A stretch of 7,392 nt of DNA, taken from positions 1 through 7,392 of the forward strand of contig JAKLZD010000066.1 of NCBI GenBank assembly GCA_024256245.1. Reading direction: 5' to 3'. The DNA is from Candidatus Methylarchaceae archaeon HK01M (lineage in GTDB: Archaea; Thermoproteota; Nitrososphaeria; Nitrososphaerales; JACAEJ01). This document shows positions 1 through 6,104 of the stretch, piece by piece; the first letter of the stretch is position 1; each line of letters begins with the position of its first letter. The translations under genes were made by a program, and so were the position numbers. The notes under the pieces are model-generated. The model saw only the letters and a list, made by a program, of their open reading frames with translations. It had not been told where the DNA came from and searched no databases.

Positions 1-230
1 TAGCATTCGTATTGATAAATGCAGACCTAGGAACAGAAAGAGAATTACTAAAGGAGCTTGGGAAGATTGAGTATGTGGAGGAAGCCCATTTCGTTTACGG
101 GGTCTACGACATAATAGCAAAGATATCAGCAGATTCTATGGAGAAGGTCAAGGAGACAGTTGCGTGGAATATTAGACGATTAGATAAAGTAAGGTCTATG
201 CTCACGATGATAGTAATCGAAAGTCTGTAA
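1..230 (+). CDS. Stand-alone Lrp/AsnC ligand-binding (RAM) domain protein, 5' end cut by window edge
   Basis: The frame is open from the first bases, reading AFVLINADLG and then continuing to a TAA at 228-230. A TTG at position 12 could serve as a start, but the residues before it (AFV, coding for the first beta strand) fit the family, so I take the gene as beginning just outside the window with only a few residues missing. About 75 residues make up a single AsnC/Lrp C-terminal domain: strand, helix (TERELLKELGKI), strand pair around VYGVYDIIAKI, helix (MEKVKETVAW), then RRLDKVRSMLTMIVIE, which is the very typical ending of archaeal stand-alone versions. There is no room for a helix-turn-helix. 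Such domains form dimers or higher rings and bind small ligands such as amino acids; acting as a partner of full-length Lrp regulators is an inference. A hairpin with a T-run follows 45 bp downstream. Confidence 0.85.
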   Translation, partial: AFVLINADLGTERELLKELGKIEYVEEAHFVYGVYDIIAKISADSMEKVKETVAWNIRRLDKVRSMLTMIVIESL

Positions 231-274
231 AATATGACCAAATATTAACCGTATCCCATCTTTCTTACGAAAGT

Positions 275-298
275 AAATCATTTGATTTTTTGTTTTTA
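275..298 (+). terminator. Hairpin plus T-run terminator candidate behind the RAM-domain gene
   Basis: AAATCA (275-280) and TGATTT (283-288) are perfect inverted repeats around a TT centre. They run into a T-rich tract with T6 at 286-291 and T5 at 293-297. Archaeal transcription commonly stops at T-runs even without a hairpin, and this is the densest T-run between the two genes, so it probably ends the mRNA of the gene at 1-230. Confidence 0.5.
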
Positions 299-390
299 AC
301 ATACATAAAAAACATAATTATAATACAGTTATTATGGAACAGTGTTATATGCAATCAAGTATTCATTCGATTATCCCTACTTTAGTTAGG

Positions 391-402
391 CTTAAATAAT
401 AA
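391..402 (+). promoter_or_regulatory. TATA box candidate for the GYD-domain gene
   Basis: CTTAAATAAT followed by more A/T resembles the archaeal box A, with a purine pair (AGG) just upstream that could be part of a BRE. Its centre lies roughly 30-34 bp before the TTG start at 430, so the transcript would have little or no leader. No Shine-Dalgarno sequence precedes the start, which agrees with this. Confidence 0.45.
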
Positions 403-429
403 ATTTTCGATGAATTTAATTGATAAGAA

Positions 430-696
430 TTGCACTTCATAACCTTAGTAAAACTTAGGGGCAGGCCTACTAAAGAACGACTTCAAGAAATGGAAAGAGC
501 GATTGAGAACCCACCTAAGGGAACGAAAGTCCGGTTTATCTTCTGGACCCTTGGGCGTTACGACTTGGTCTTATACACAGAAGGGCCCAATGAGACAGCG
601 GCCTTGAACACAGTCCTCCCATTTCTTGACTTTGCATCAACAGAAACCTTGGTGGCTATAACAAGGGATGAAGCGACAAAAATCATGGGTTTCTAA
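430..696 (+). CDS. GYD-domain protein (small alpha/beta-barrel protein of unknown role)
   Basis: The 88-residue product begins HFITLVKLRGRPTKE and contains WTLGRYDLVLYTEGPNE (about residues 39-55) and ETLVAITRDEA near the end. This is the GYD domain pattern, named for its G-(R)-Y-D motif, and the length matches a complete single-domain member. The start must be TTG: an in-frame TAA sits at 424-426, only one codon away, and no ATG or GTG follows before conserved residues. GYD proteins are related in fold to dimeric alpha/beta-barrel domains; their biochemical function is not settled, so I assign none. The gene appears to be a single transcription unit with a TATA-like box at about 391-402 and a T6 run directly after its stop codon. 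Its left neighbour is another stand-alone ligand-binding-type domain of similar topology. Confidence 0.85.
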   Translation: MHFITLVKLRGRPTKERLQEMERAIENPPKGTKVRFIFWTLGRYDLVLYTEGPNETAALNTVLPFLDFASTETLVAITRDEATKIMGF

Positions 697-705
697 CCCA
701 CCACC

Positions 706-714
706 TTATTTTTT
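706..714 (+). terminator. T-run terminator candidate behind the GYD-domain gene
   Basis: The sequence CTTATTTTTT, beginning about 10 bp after the GYD stop codon, holds six consecutive T residues (709-714). Runs of this kind on the non-template strand are the usual archaeal termination signal. No stable hairpin is visible in front of it. Confidence 0.45.
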
Positions 715-910
715 GCATTAGGCGATCTTCATATTCTCTTAGTATCGTTAGGCAGTCTACTCCAGATAAAGGAGAATACCTAGAAAGTTCGAAGTTTATT
801 GGTTAAGAAGAGCTATCAATTTATACAAAGTTGTTTCTGTTTATCCCTAACTTTAAAATTGGTATGAGAGATTGCATGAAGTGTTCTACTTAACCTTAAT
901 CCTTATATAG

Positions 911-928
911 CGAAAAGATTTTTATAAT
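911..928 (+). promoter_or_regulatory. BRE/TATA promoter candidate of the EF-1A gene
   Basis: A purine-rich stretch CGAAAAGA (911-918) is followed by TTTTTATAATT, a good BRE plus TATA arrangement. The TATA centre near 924 lies about 26 bp before the ATG at 950, which predicts a leaderless transcript starting at that ATG. A second box-like sequence, CTTATATAG (902-909), would give a start near 931 and a leader of about 20 nt; the two could be alternative promoters. Confidence 0.55.
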
Positions 929-949
929 TAAGCGTAAAGTTGAGTGGAT

Positions 950-2275
950 ATGTCAGCAAAACCACACTTAAACCTTGTAATCACTGGGCATGTCGATCAC
1001 GGGAAATCGACAGGCATGGGACATTTCCTCTATGATCTCGGCGTAGTCGACCAACGTACAATAGAAGCGTATTCTAAAGAGTCTGAGAAGTATGGTAGAG
1101 GTGATACTTTCAAGTATGCTTGGGTGCTGGATAGAATAAAGGACGAACGTGAGAGGGGTCTTACCATCGACCTTGCTTTTCAGAAGTTTGAGACGGATAA
1201 ATACTTCTTTACTCTAATCGATGCACCAGGCCACAGGGACTTCGTCAAGAATATGATTACAGGAGCCAGTCAAGCAGACACCGCGGTACTGTTCGTCTCC
1301 GCTAAGAAGGGCGAGTACGAAGTGGGTATCGGTCCTGGAGGGCAGACACGTGAACACGTCTTCCTTTTGTTTACCTTGGGAGTCAGACAGATTATAGTCG
1401 CCATGAGTAAGTTCGATGACGCTACTGTTAATTATAGTGAGGAGAGGTACGAGGAAGTCAAGGCAGGATTAGAGAAGCTCCTCAAGACAGTGGGTTACGA
1501 TATAAAAGGAATACCAATCATACCGTGTTCAGGTTGGACTGGTGAAAACCTTGTCAAGAGATCAGAAAAGATGCCATGGTACACTGGACCTACCCTTTAC
1601 GAAGCTCTTGACCAATTCTTTGAAATTCCAAAGCCCATCGACAAACCTCTTAGACTCCCTATTCAAGATGTCTATTCAATTACAGGAGTAGGCACCGTCC
1701 CAGTTGGGAGGGTAGAGACTGGTGTGGTGAAAACTGGAGATAAAGTAGTGATAGCACCTTCTATGACTATTGCTGAGGTTAGATCGATCGAAACGCATCA
1801 TGCGAATATCCCACAAGCTATACCTGGCGACAATATAGGCTTCAACCTAAGAGGGATCTCTAAAAAGGATATCAGAAGGGGCGATGTAGTTGGCCACCCC
1901 AACAATCCGCCTACAGTAGCCAAGGAGTTCATGGCACAAGTCATAATCGTACACCATCCTACAGCTATAGCAGCAGGATACACACCTGTACTACATGCTC
2001 ATACAGCACAGGTGGCTGCCCAGATTACAGAGTTGGTATCGAAGATAGATGCAAGATCTGGGCAAGTGGTAGAAGAGAAGCCCAAATCGCTCAAGACAGG
2101 TGACTCGGCCATAATCAGAATTCAGCCTGTCAAACCCCTTTGTATAGAAACTTACAAGGAAATGCCAGAGCTCGGGCGTTTCGCACTTAGAGATATGGGT
2201 ACAACTATAGCTGCAGGAGTCGTAAAAGAGATTACCCAAAAGGTGACTGCAGAAAAGGTACAAACAAAAGCCTAA
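950..2275 (+). CDS. tuf: Translation elongation factor 1A (EF-1 alpha)
   Basis: This GTPase delivers aminoacyl-tRNA to the ribosomal A site. The product of 441 residues is close to the usual archaeal length. From the ATG at 950 the N-terminus reads MSAKPHLNLVITGHVDHGKST, with the P-loop GHVDHGKS at residues 13-20. Switch I carries RERGLTID (T72), the G3 motif DAPGH is at 91-95, and the G5-equivalent SGW is near 194-196. Domains 2 and 3 follow, with VYSITGVGTVPVGRVETG and the C-terminal RFALRDMGTTIAAGVV signatures intact. A GTG at 944 lies two codons upstream in frame, but the TATA box at about 924 favours 950. The G4 guanine-recognition motif reads SKFD (153-156), not NKMD, a departure from a nearly invariant Asn. 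The archaeal partner gene rps10 lies downstream after an unusually long gap. Overall coding quality is good and there is no frameshift. Confidence 0.97.
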   Translation: MSAKPHLNLVITGHVDHGKSTGMGHFLYDLGVVDQRTIEAYSKESEKYGRGDTFKYAWVLDRIKDERERGLTIDLAFQKFETDKYFFTLIDAPGHRDFVKNMITGASQADTAVLFVSAKKGEYEVGIGPGGQTREHVFLLFTLGVRQIIVAMSKFDDATVNYSEERYEEVKAGLEKLLKTVGYDIKGIPIIPCSGWTGENLVKRSEKMPWYTGPTLYEALDQFFEIPKPIDKPLRLPIQDVYSITGVGTVPVGRVETGVVKTGDKVVIAPSMTIAEVRSIETHHANIPQAIPGDNIGFNLRGISKKDIRRGDVVGHPNNPPTVAKEFMAQVIIVHHPTAIAAGYTPVLHAHTAQVAAQITELVSKIDARSGQVVEEKPKSLKTGDSAIIRIQPVKPLCIETYKEMPELGRFALRDMGTTIAAGVVKEITQKVTAEKVQTKA

Positions 2276-2455
2276 TCACGATCACCTGGTTAACACAATT
2301 TTAAAATATTATCTTTCAAGTTTCATAAGAGAAGAGAGCACATGATAGGTTGGGCAGGATCATCGAGAGATGAGAAGAAGATCACCGATGATTACAAAAG
2401 AGGGTGTTTTCAGGGAAACAATTGTCTCAATTTAAGAAGAGCATATAGGAGAATT

Positions 2456-2488
2456 ATAACCTTAATGTGAAATAGACATTAAAGTTAT
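2456..2488. repeat. Imperfect 13-bp inverted repeat with 7-nt spacer
   Basis: The left arm ATAACCTTAATGT (2456-2468) and right arm ACATTAAAGTTAT (2476-2488) pair at 12 of 13 positions; the only mismatch is C2461 against A2483. The spacer is GAAATAG. It could be a dyad operator, a hairpin in the 3' tail of the tuf mRNA, or a structure in a long rps10 leader. No T-run follows it, so it is not a classic terminator. Confidence 0.6.
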
Positions 2489-2583
2489 GGAAAAAGTTAC
2501 CTACGATCATGTATCGCTCACTTTTATTAAGTGTAACATATTTATGCCCTATTGAGAGTAAGCAATATAATGTGAAGGATAAG

Positions 2584-2592
2584 CCTTAAAAG
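2584..2592 (+). promoter_or_regulatory. TATA box candidate of rps10
   Basis: CCTTAAAAG has its centre near 2588, about 30 bp before the ATG at 2618, so transcription would begin at or a few bases before the start codon. Only a weak purine stretch (GGAAGATGA, 2603-2611) stands where a Shine-Dalgarno could be. A second candidate, CATATTTATG at 2537-2546, would give a leader of about 50 nt. Confidence 0.45.
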
Positions 2593-2617
2593 AATGTTAA
2601 TAGGAAGATGAAACACT

Positions 2618-2932
2618 ATGCCTCAATTCGCTAGGATAAAGCTCACAAGCACAAATCTGAGCAACTTAGAACAGATCTGTAAAGAGATAAGAGATATAAC
2701 CGAGAAGACGGGTGTAAAGACCAGAGGACCACATCCCCTTCCAACAAAAAAGAGGAAGGTGGTGACAAGAAAAGCTCCTAGTGGGCAAGGTACCTCTACA
2801 TTTGATAGATGGGAGATGCGTATTCATCGCAGGCTGATAGATATAGATGCTGATGACAGGACTATGCGCCAGCTCATGAGGCTCAGGATTCCCGAGGACG
2901 TATACATAGAAGTCAGCCTTTCTACTAGGTAA
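2618..2932 (+). CDS. rps10: 30S ribosomal protein S10 (archaeal uS10)
   Basis: The 104-residue product begins MPQFARIKLTSTNL and includes the loop TRGPHPLPTKKRKVVTRKAPSGQGTSTFDRWEMRIHRRLIDI (about residues 35-75), the hallmark of uS10. It ends with the archaeal-type IPEDVYIEVSLSTR. uS10 sits in the head of the small subunit near S3 and S14. The start is secure: the next in-frame codon group upstream contains a TGA at 2609-2611, and the N-terminus matches the family. The order tuf then rps10 is a long-recognised archaeal arrangement, but the two genes are normally close, whereas here 342 bp and a TATA-like box separate them, so separate transcription is likely. The length is typical and the gene is complete. 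Confidence 0.97.
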   Translation: MPQFARIKLTSTNLSNLEQICKEIRDITEKTGVKTRGPHPLPTKKRKVVTRKAPSGQGTSTFDRWEMRIHRRLIDIDADDRTMRQLMRLRIPEDVYIEVSLSTR

Positions 2933-2958
2933 ATTCTTTAAAAATTTAATCTGTGAAC

Positions 2959-2970
2959 CATAAAAGTTAT
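2959..2970 (+). promoter_or_regulatory. Possible TATA box of npdG
   Basis: CATAAAAGTTAT, about 40 bp upstream of the ATG at 3005, is the best box-A-like element in the short gap after rps10 and would give a leader of about 14 nt. Another A/T block at 2936-2950 could also serve. Cotranscription with rps10 is equally possible because the gap is only 72 bp and holds no strong terminator. Confidence 0.3.
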
Positions 2971-3004
2971 TGATCTGTTCATTATTGAGTTAGATCGAGT
3001 ATAG

Positions 3005-3697
3005 ATGAAGATAGCTATCTTAGGAGGAACAGGGGATTTTGGCGGAGGTCTAGCCTTAAGATGGGCAAGCTCCCATAATATAGTTATCGGCTCCAGAGAT
3101 GAAGAAAGGGCCAAAGCCTTTGCAGAGAAGTACAAGCGGGTGGCTGAGAGGCTTTATGGAAAGGAGATGGAGGGCAGCATCATAGGTGATGAAAACTTTC
3201 AAGCGGCCAAGGTCTCTGAAATTGTGGTATTTTCTGTCCCATATAAAAATCTAATTAAATTCACTCGATCTATAAGACCCTTCATTACTAAAGACAAGAT
3301 CGTAGTGTCTCCTGTTGTGCCTATAGATAAGGATGGTGAAAGCTTCAGTTATGCTCCATACCTACTGAGTGGTTCTTCTAACTTGCCAAGATATGCCTCG
3401 GCTGCAGAGGTTATCTCTTTTGAGTTAAAGTCAAAGCGCATAGTCGCAGCGTTTCATACCTTACCTGCCAAGAAGCTCTGTAGACTAGAAGTAGACTTAG
3501 ACTACGACGTCATAATGGCAGGGGATGATACAGAAGCGATTAAGCAGGTTTCAAAACTCGTGTCTCAAATCTCAAATCTTCGCCCAATTTATGCAGGGCC
3601 CTTAAAAACATCCAAGCTACTAGAATCACTTACACCTATGCTACTTAATGTGCGGCTCTACAACAAGATGGGAGATTTATCTGTCAAAATAGTTTAA
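3005..3697 (+). CDS. npdG: F420H2:NADP+ oxidoreductase (NADPH-dependent F420 reductase)
   Basis: The enzyme transfers hydride between the deazaflavin F420 and NADP in the cytoplasm. The 230-residue length is typical. The Rossmann motif GGTGDFGGGLALRWA occupies residues 7-21. T9 with G29-S30-R31 at the end of the second beta strand matches the residues that hold the 2'-phosphate of NADP in this family. SVPY (77-80), HTLPA (151-155) and the C-terminal AGPLKTSKLLESLTPMLLNV (197-216) are further family signatures. The ATG at 3005 directly follows an in-frame TAG (3002-3004), so the start is fixed. Its presence implies that the organism makes or takes up F420, although no F420 biosynthesis gene is visible here. 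It lies 72 bp after rps10 and 55 bp before the oligosaccharyltransferase start used here. Direction of the reaction in vivo cannot be told from sequence. Confidence 0.93.
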   Translation: MKIAILGGTGDFGGGLALRWASSHNIVIGSRDEERAKAFAEKYKRVAERLYGKEMEGSIIGDENFQAAKVSEIVVFSVPYKNLIKFTRSIRPFITKDKIVVSPVVPIDKDGESFSYAPYLLSGSSNLPRYASAAEVISFELKSKRIVAAFHTLPAKKLCRLEVDLDYDVIMAGDDTEAIKQVSKLVSQISNLRPIYAGPLKTSKLLESLTPMLLNVRLYNKMGDLSVKIV

Positions 3698-3701
3698 AAA
3701 G
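3692..3701 (+). promoter_or_regulatory. Possible TATA box of the oligosaccharyltransferase gene
   Basis: GTTTAAAAAG overlaps the stop codon of npdG. Its centre near 3696 predicts transcription from about 3723, leaving a leader of roughly 30 nt before the TTG at 3753. An alternative A/T element, CTTTAATTTAAAC at 3769-3781, would fit a start further downstream, at TTG 3843. Neither is decisive. Confidence 0.25.
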
Positions 3702-3752
3702 CATCTAAAACTAGGAGATCTTGGAGATAGTAGAACCGTCTCATCGAATATC

Positions 3753-6002
3753 TTGGCGGCAAATATCGGCTTTAATTTAAACGATACTTCAAAAACAAGA
3801 GGAAGCTTTTTAACTACTATTCTACATCAGCCTATAGGCTCATTGAAACTCCCTAAGATCAAGATTCAAGCTCTAAAGAGGATATTAAAAAGGCCTAATA
3901 TTAAAAGGCGAAATCTCTTAATCTATCTAGTTCTCATAACATCTTTCTCTACTGCCCTTTTGATAAGATCTGTACCCGCAAAGTATGGCTTCTACCTGAA
4001 TGAGTTCGATCCATATTACGATTATCGTGGGGCTCAGTTCATAGTAGATTCCTTTGATGAGAAGGGGTTTCTAGGAGTCTTTGACTACTTCTCATGGAGG
4101 GATTACATGGCATGGTACCCAGAAGGTCGTGATGTAGCTCCAACATCCCAAGGAGGGTTGCAATTTACCGGGGCGATACTCTTTCTACTGTTTAGGAATG
4201 TATTTGGTGTAAGTGTGTCCCTCTACGACTTTCTAGTATTATTCCCAGTCTTCTTTGGAGCTCTTACAGTCTTTGCAATCTTCCTACTTGTTAGAAAGAT
4301 AGGCGGGACTGGTGCCGGTCTTCTTTCTTCCTTAATAATAGCCACCTCACCTTCAATAATATCAAGGGGGAATCTTGGTTGGTACAAATCAGAGCCATTG
4401 GCCCTCTTCTTGGCAATACTCTCAGCGTATCTATTTCTATCTATATTCAGTCCAAAGGTAAAGAAGATAGGTCTTACTTGGCGGGCGATACTGTCCGGCA
4501 TTTTGCTGGGCTATGCGAATCTATCTTGGGGGGGAGCGCAGTACTTCTTCGGTGTGATGGGGCTGTTATTCCTCATCTCCCCCTTCCTTAAGGTAGATTT
4601 AAAGCGTGTAATATATGGTGGCAGCATGTTTGCTGCATCGAGCCTTATTATAAGCGCAGCCTTCCCCAGGCCAGGGCCGAGCATAATATTTGGATTACAG
4701 GGTATGATACTCTTTGCTGGCCTCGCTTTTGCTATACTGGGCTTTTACACCAAGACTATAATGAAGCCGAAGGATTACAGAAAGGTTCTGATAGGAGCAT
4801 TGGTATTTATAGCATTACTCGGCCTTTTAGCTATGAACCTAGGCCTAGTATCGAGGTTGACCCGCAGATATTTCACCGTCATATTCCCTTTCCAAGAGTC
4901 TGGCAATCCTTTAGTAGAGTCTGTGGCTGAGCATCAAATGCCAACAGGTGCCAGCTTCTTCATCTCATACTGGATTCTGATTCCCTTAGCGGCCTTTGGC
5001 GCCTTCCTTATGTTAAAGAAGAGGACCATATTTTCGGCTTACTCTTTGATCTTAGGAGCAACTGCAATTTACGTAGCATCGTCCTTTTCAAGGCTTATGG
5101 TCTATTCCTCGATAGCTTTTGCGGTTTTGGCTGGTATAGGCTTCACTGGATTGGTTTCGTCTCTGCTCAAACCTAAAGCCCCTCTTGAGAAGAAAAGAAG
5201 GAGAATTTATGGCATAGGGACTGAAATGAAGATCATATCTGCAGTCGTTCTGATAGCTCTTTTGGCTTCTGCCAATTATTATTGGATACCACAGTACGAT
5301 GCACCTACAACCATATCGATTTCAGCATTACAATACAACCCAGGCATACTTGTTCCAGACTGGCTAGAAGCCCTAACTTGGATGAGGGAGAATACGCCCG
5401 AAGATGCTGTAATTATTGCATGGTGGGATTATGGTTATTGGATAACTGTCATGGGAGATAGAACCAGCCTAGCCGATAACGCAACTATAAACTCCACCCG
5501 TATAGCTCATATAGGTAGATTATTATTATCAAACGAGACTGAAGCAAAGGAGATCATCGACCAGCTCAGATGGGACCCAAGCACAGAAGAGTATAGACCA
5601 GCTTATATGGCGACCCTTTTCTCGGCTACAAAGTGGGAAGATGAAGAAGGAGTTTTAAAATGTGGGATTGGTGGATTCCCGCCTTTCCTTCTATCCTTAG
5701 GTGGGGATGAGGGAAAGATAAGTTGGTTTGCTGAAATCCCAGGACTCGACGTCTCACTATATATTGGTACTGGTGGCTTGCTTACAGATTACTTCTGGAC
5801 GGATACTTTGTTGGGTAAGATGTTCCCATTAGATTACGATAAGGAATATTCAGAGGAGCTCAGTTATCAATATAACATGCCTATTCAAGCAGGCAATTAT
5901 ACCATAAAGTATCCTCAAGATAGCAACGGTCTTTTGAGGCTAGCATTCGCCTCCTCCTTCGATAGTTTTGCTCAAGTCTTGGTGTATCAAGTTGTAGATT
6001 AG
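3753..6002 (+). CDS. aglB: STT3/AglB-type dolichyl-phosphooligosaccharide-protein glycosyltransferase
   Basis: This membrane enzyme transfers a lipid-linked glycan to Asn in N-X-S/T sequons on the outer face of the membrane. Of 749 residues, the first 53 are basic and soluble. The first membrane span is about 54-72, and roughly eleven to thirteen hydrophobic segments run to about 510. Catalytic features in order: FDPYYDYR with D86 (first acidic motif), GNLGWYKSEP at 206-215 (second motif, with K212-S213-E214 where D-x-D or D-x-E is usual), SVAEHQ at 390-395 (the SVSE-like loop, E393), and WWDYG at 557-561 (sequon +2 binding) in the C-terminal globular domain. DNATINST (575-582) follows. The start is uncertain: TTG 3753 is the first possible start after the last upstream stop in this frame, but TTG 3843 (MKLPKIKIQ, 719 residues) is a fair alternative. 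No ATG precedes the first motif. The gene is complete at the C-terminus. Confidence 0.93.
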   Translation: MAANIGFNLNDTSKTRGSFLTTILHQPIGSLKLPKIKIQALKRILKRPNIKRRNLLIYLVLITSFSTALLIRSVPAKYGFYLNEFDPYYDYRGAQFIVDSFDEKGFLGVFDYFSWRDYMAWYPEGRDVAPTSQGGLQFTGAILFLLFRNVFGVSVSLYDFLVLFPVFFGALTVFAIFLLVRKIGGTGAGLLSSLIIATSPSIISRGNLGWYKSEPLALFLAILSAYLFLSIFSPKVKKIGLTWRAILSGILLGYANLSWGGAQYFFGVMGLLFLISPFLKVDLKRVIYGGSMFAASSLIISAAFPRPGPSIIFGLQGMILFAGLAFAILGFYTKTIMKPKDYRKVLIGALVFIALLGLLAMNLGLVSRLTRRYFTVIFPFQESGNPLVESVAEHQMPTGASFFISYWILIPLAAFGAFLMLKKRTIFSAYSLILGATAIYVASSFSRLMVYSSIAFAVLAGIGFTGLVSSLLKPKAPLEKKRRRIYGIGTEMKIISAVVLIALLASANYYWIPQYDAPTTISISALQYNPGILVPDWLEALTWMRENTPEDAVIIAWWDYGYWITVMGDRTSLADNATINSTRIAHIGRLLLSNETEAKEIIDQLRWDPSTEEYRPAYMATLFSATKWEDEEGVLKCGIGGFPPFLLSLGGDEGKISWFAEIPGLDVSLYIGTGGLLTDYFWTDTLLGKMFPLDYDKEYSEELSYQYNMPIQAGNYTIKYPQDSNGLLRLAFASSFDSFAQVLVYQVVD

Positions 6003-6073
6003 TTTCGCCTATTGCCTCATGCATTATCGCAAAGAAACTACAGCTTTAAATTTGAGTAAAACTCTATTAATAC

Positions 6074-6093
6074 CATATTTAAACAGCGGTGAG
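6074..6093 (+). promoter_or_regulatory. TATA box and possible ribosome binding site of the GNAT gene
   Basis: CATATTTAAA (6074-6083) is one of the clearest TATA boxes in the window; its centre is about 26 bp before the ATG at 6105, which predicts a leaderless mRNA. A good archaeal Shine-Dalgarno, GGTGAG (6088-6093), also stands 11 nt before the ATG but would lie outside a leaderless transcript, so the two signals conflict unless transcription begins earlier. Confidence 0.5.
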
Positions 6094-6104
6094 CAGCATC
6101 CTCT

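Larger units (their letters stand above)
2276..2617. other. 342-bp tuf-rps10 intergenic region, no gene recognised
   Basis: I find no convincing ORF, no tRNA (no TTCRA-type T-loop with a flanking stem) and no clear C/D box pair (no CTGA box). The stretch begins with an A/T palindrome ATTTTAAAAT (2298-2307), which could mark the end of the tuf transcript. It then has a purine-rich segment around 2330-2410 and two inverted repeats (2359-2365/2386-2392 and 2456-2468/2476-2488). It ends with two TATA-like sequences, CATATTTATG (2537-2546) and CCTTAAAAG (2584-2592). The purine-rich part could be an untranslated RNA, but the sequence alone does not show it. Confidence 0.6.

Noticed and set aside
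334..399. A 21-codon ATG ORF (MEQCYMQSSIHS and so on) between the first two genes
   Set aside because: It has no recognisable motif, no ribosome-binding signal, and overlaps the TATA box of the GYD gene; chance ORFs of this length are expected.
732..778. Inverted repeat TATTCTC/GAGAATA with a spacer of about 33 nt upstream of tuf
   Set aside because: Seven bp with a long spacer is common by chance, and it lies upstream of the likely tuf promoter, so no role as a leader structure is supported.
784..800. AAGTTCGAAGTTT as a possible tRNA T-arm
   Set aside because: The position that should be C61 is T, there is no T-stem pairing, and no acceptor or anticodon stem is found around it.
1798..2263. 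Minus-strand ORFs inside tuf
   Set aside because: They are shadows of the EF-1A coding strand, rich in Cys/Leu/Ser with no family resemblance.
2359..2392. ATCATCG/CGATGAT hairpin with ATGA-rich loop as a C/D box sRNA
   Set aside because: Seven paired bases exist, but no D box (CTGA) and no proper C box (RTGATGA) is present in the right order.
4223..4591. ORFs on both strands inside the oligosaccharyltransferase gene
   Set aside because: They fall in other frames of a clearly conserved membrane protein and show no motifs.
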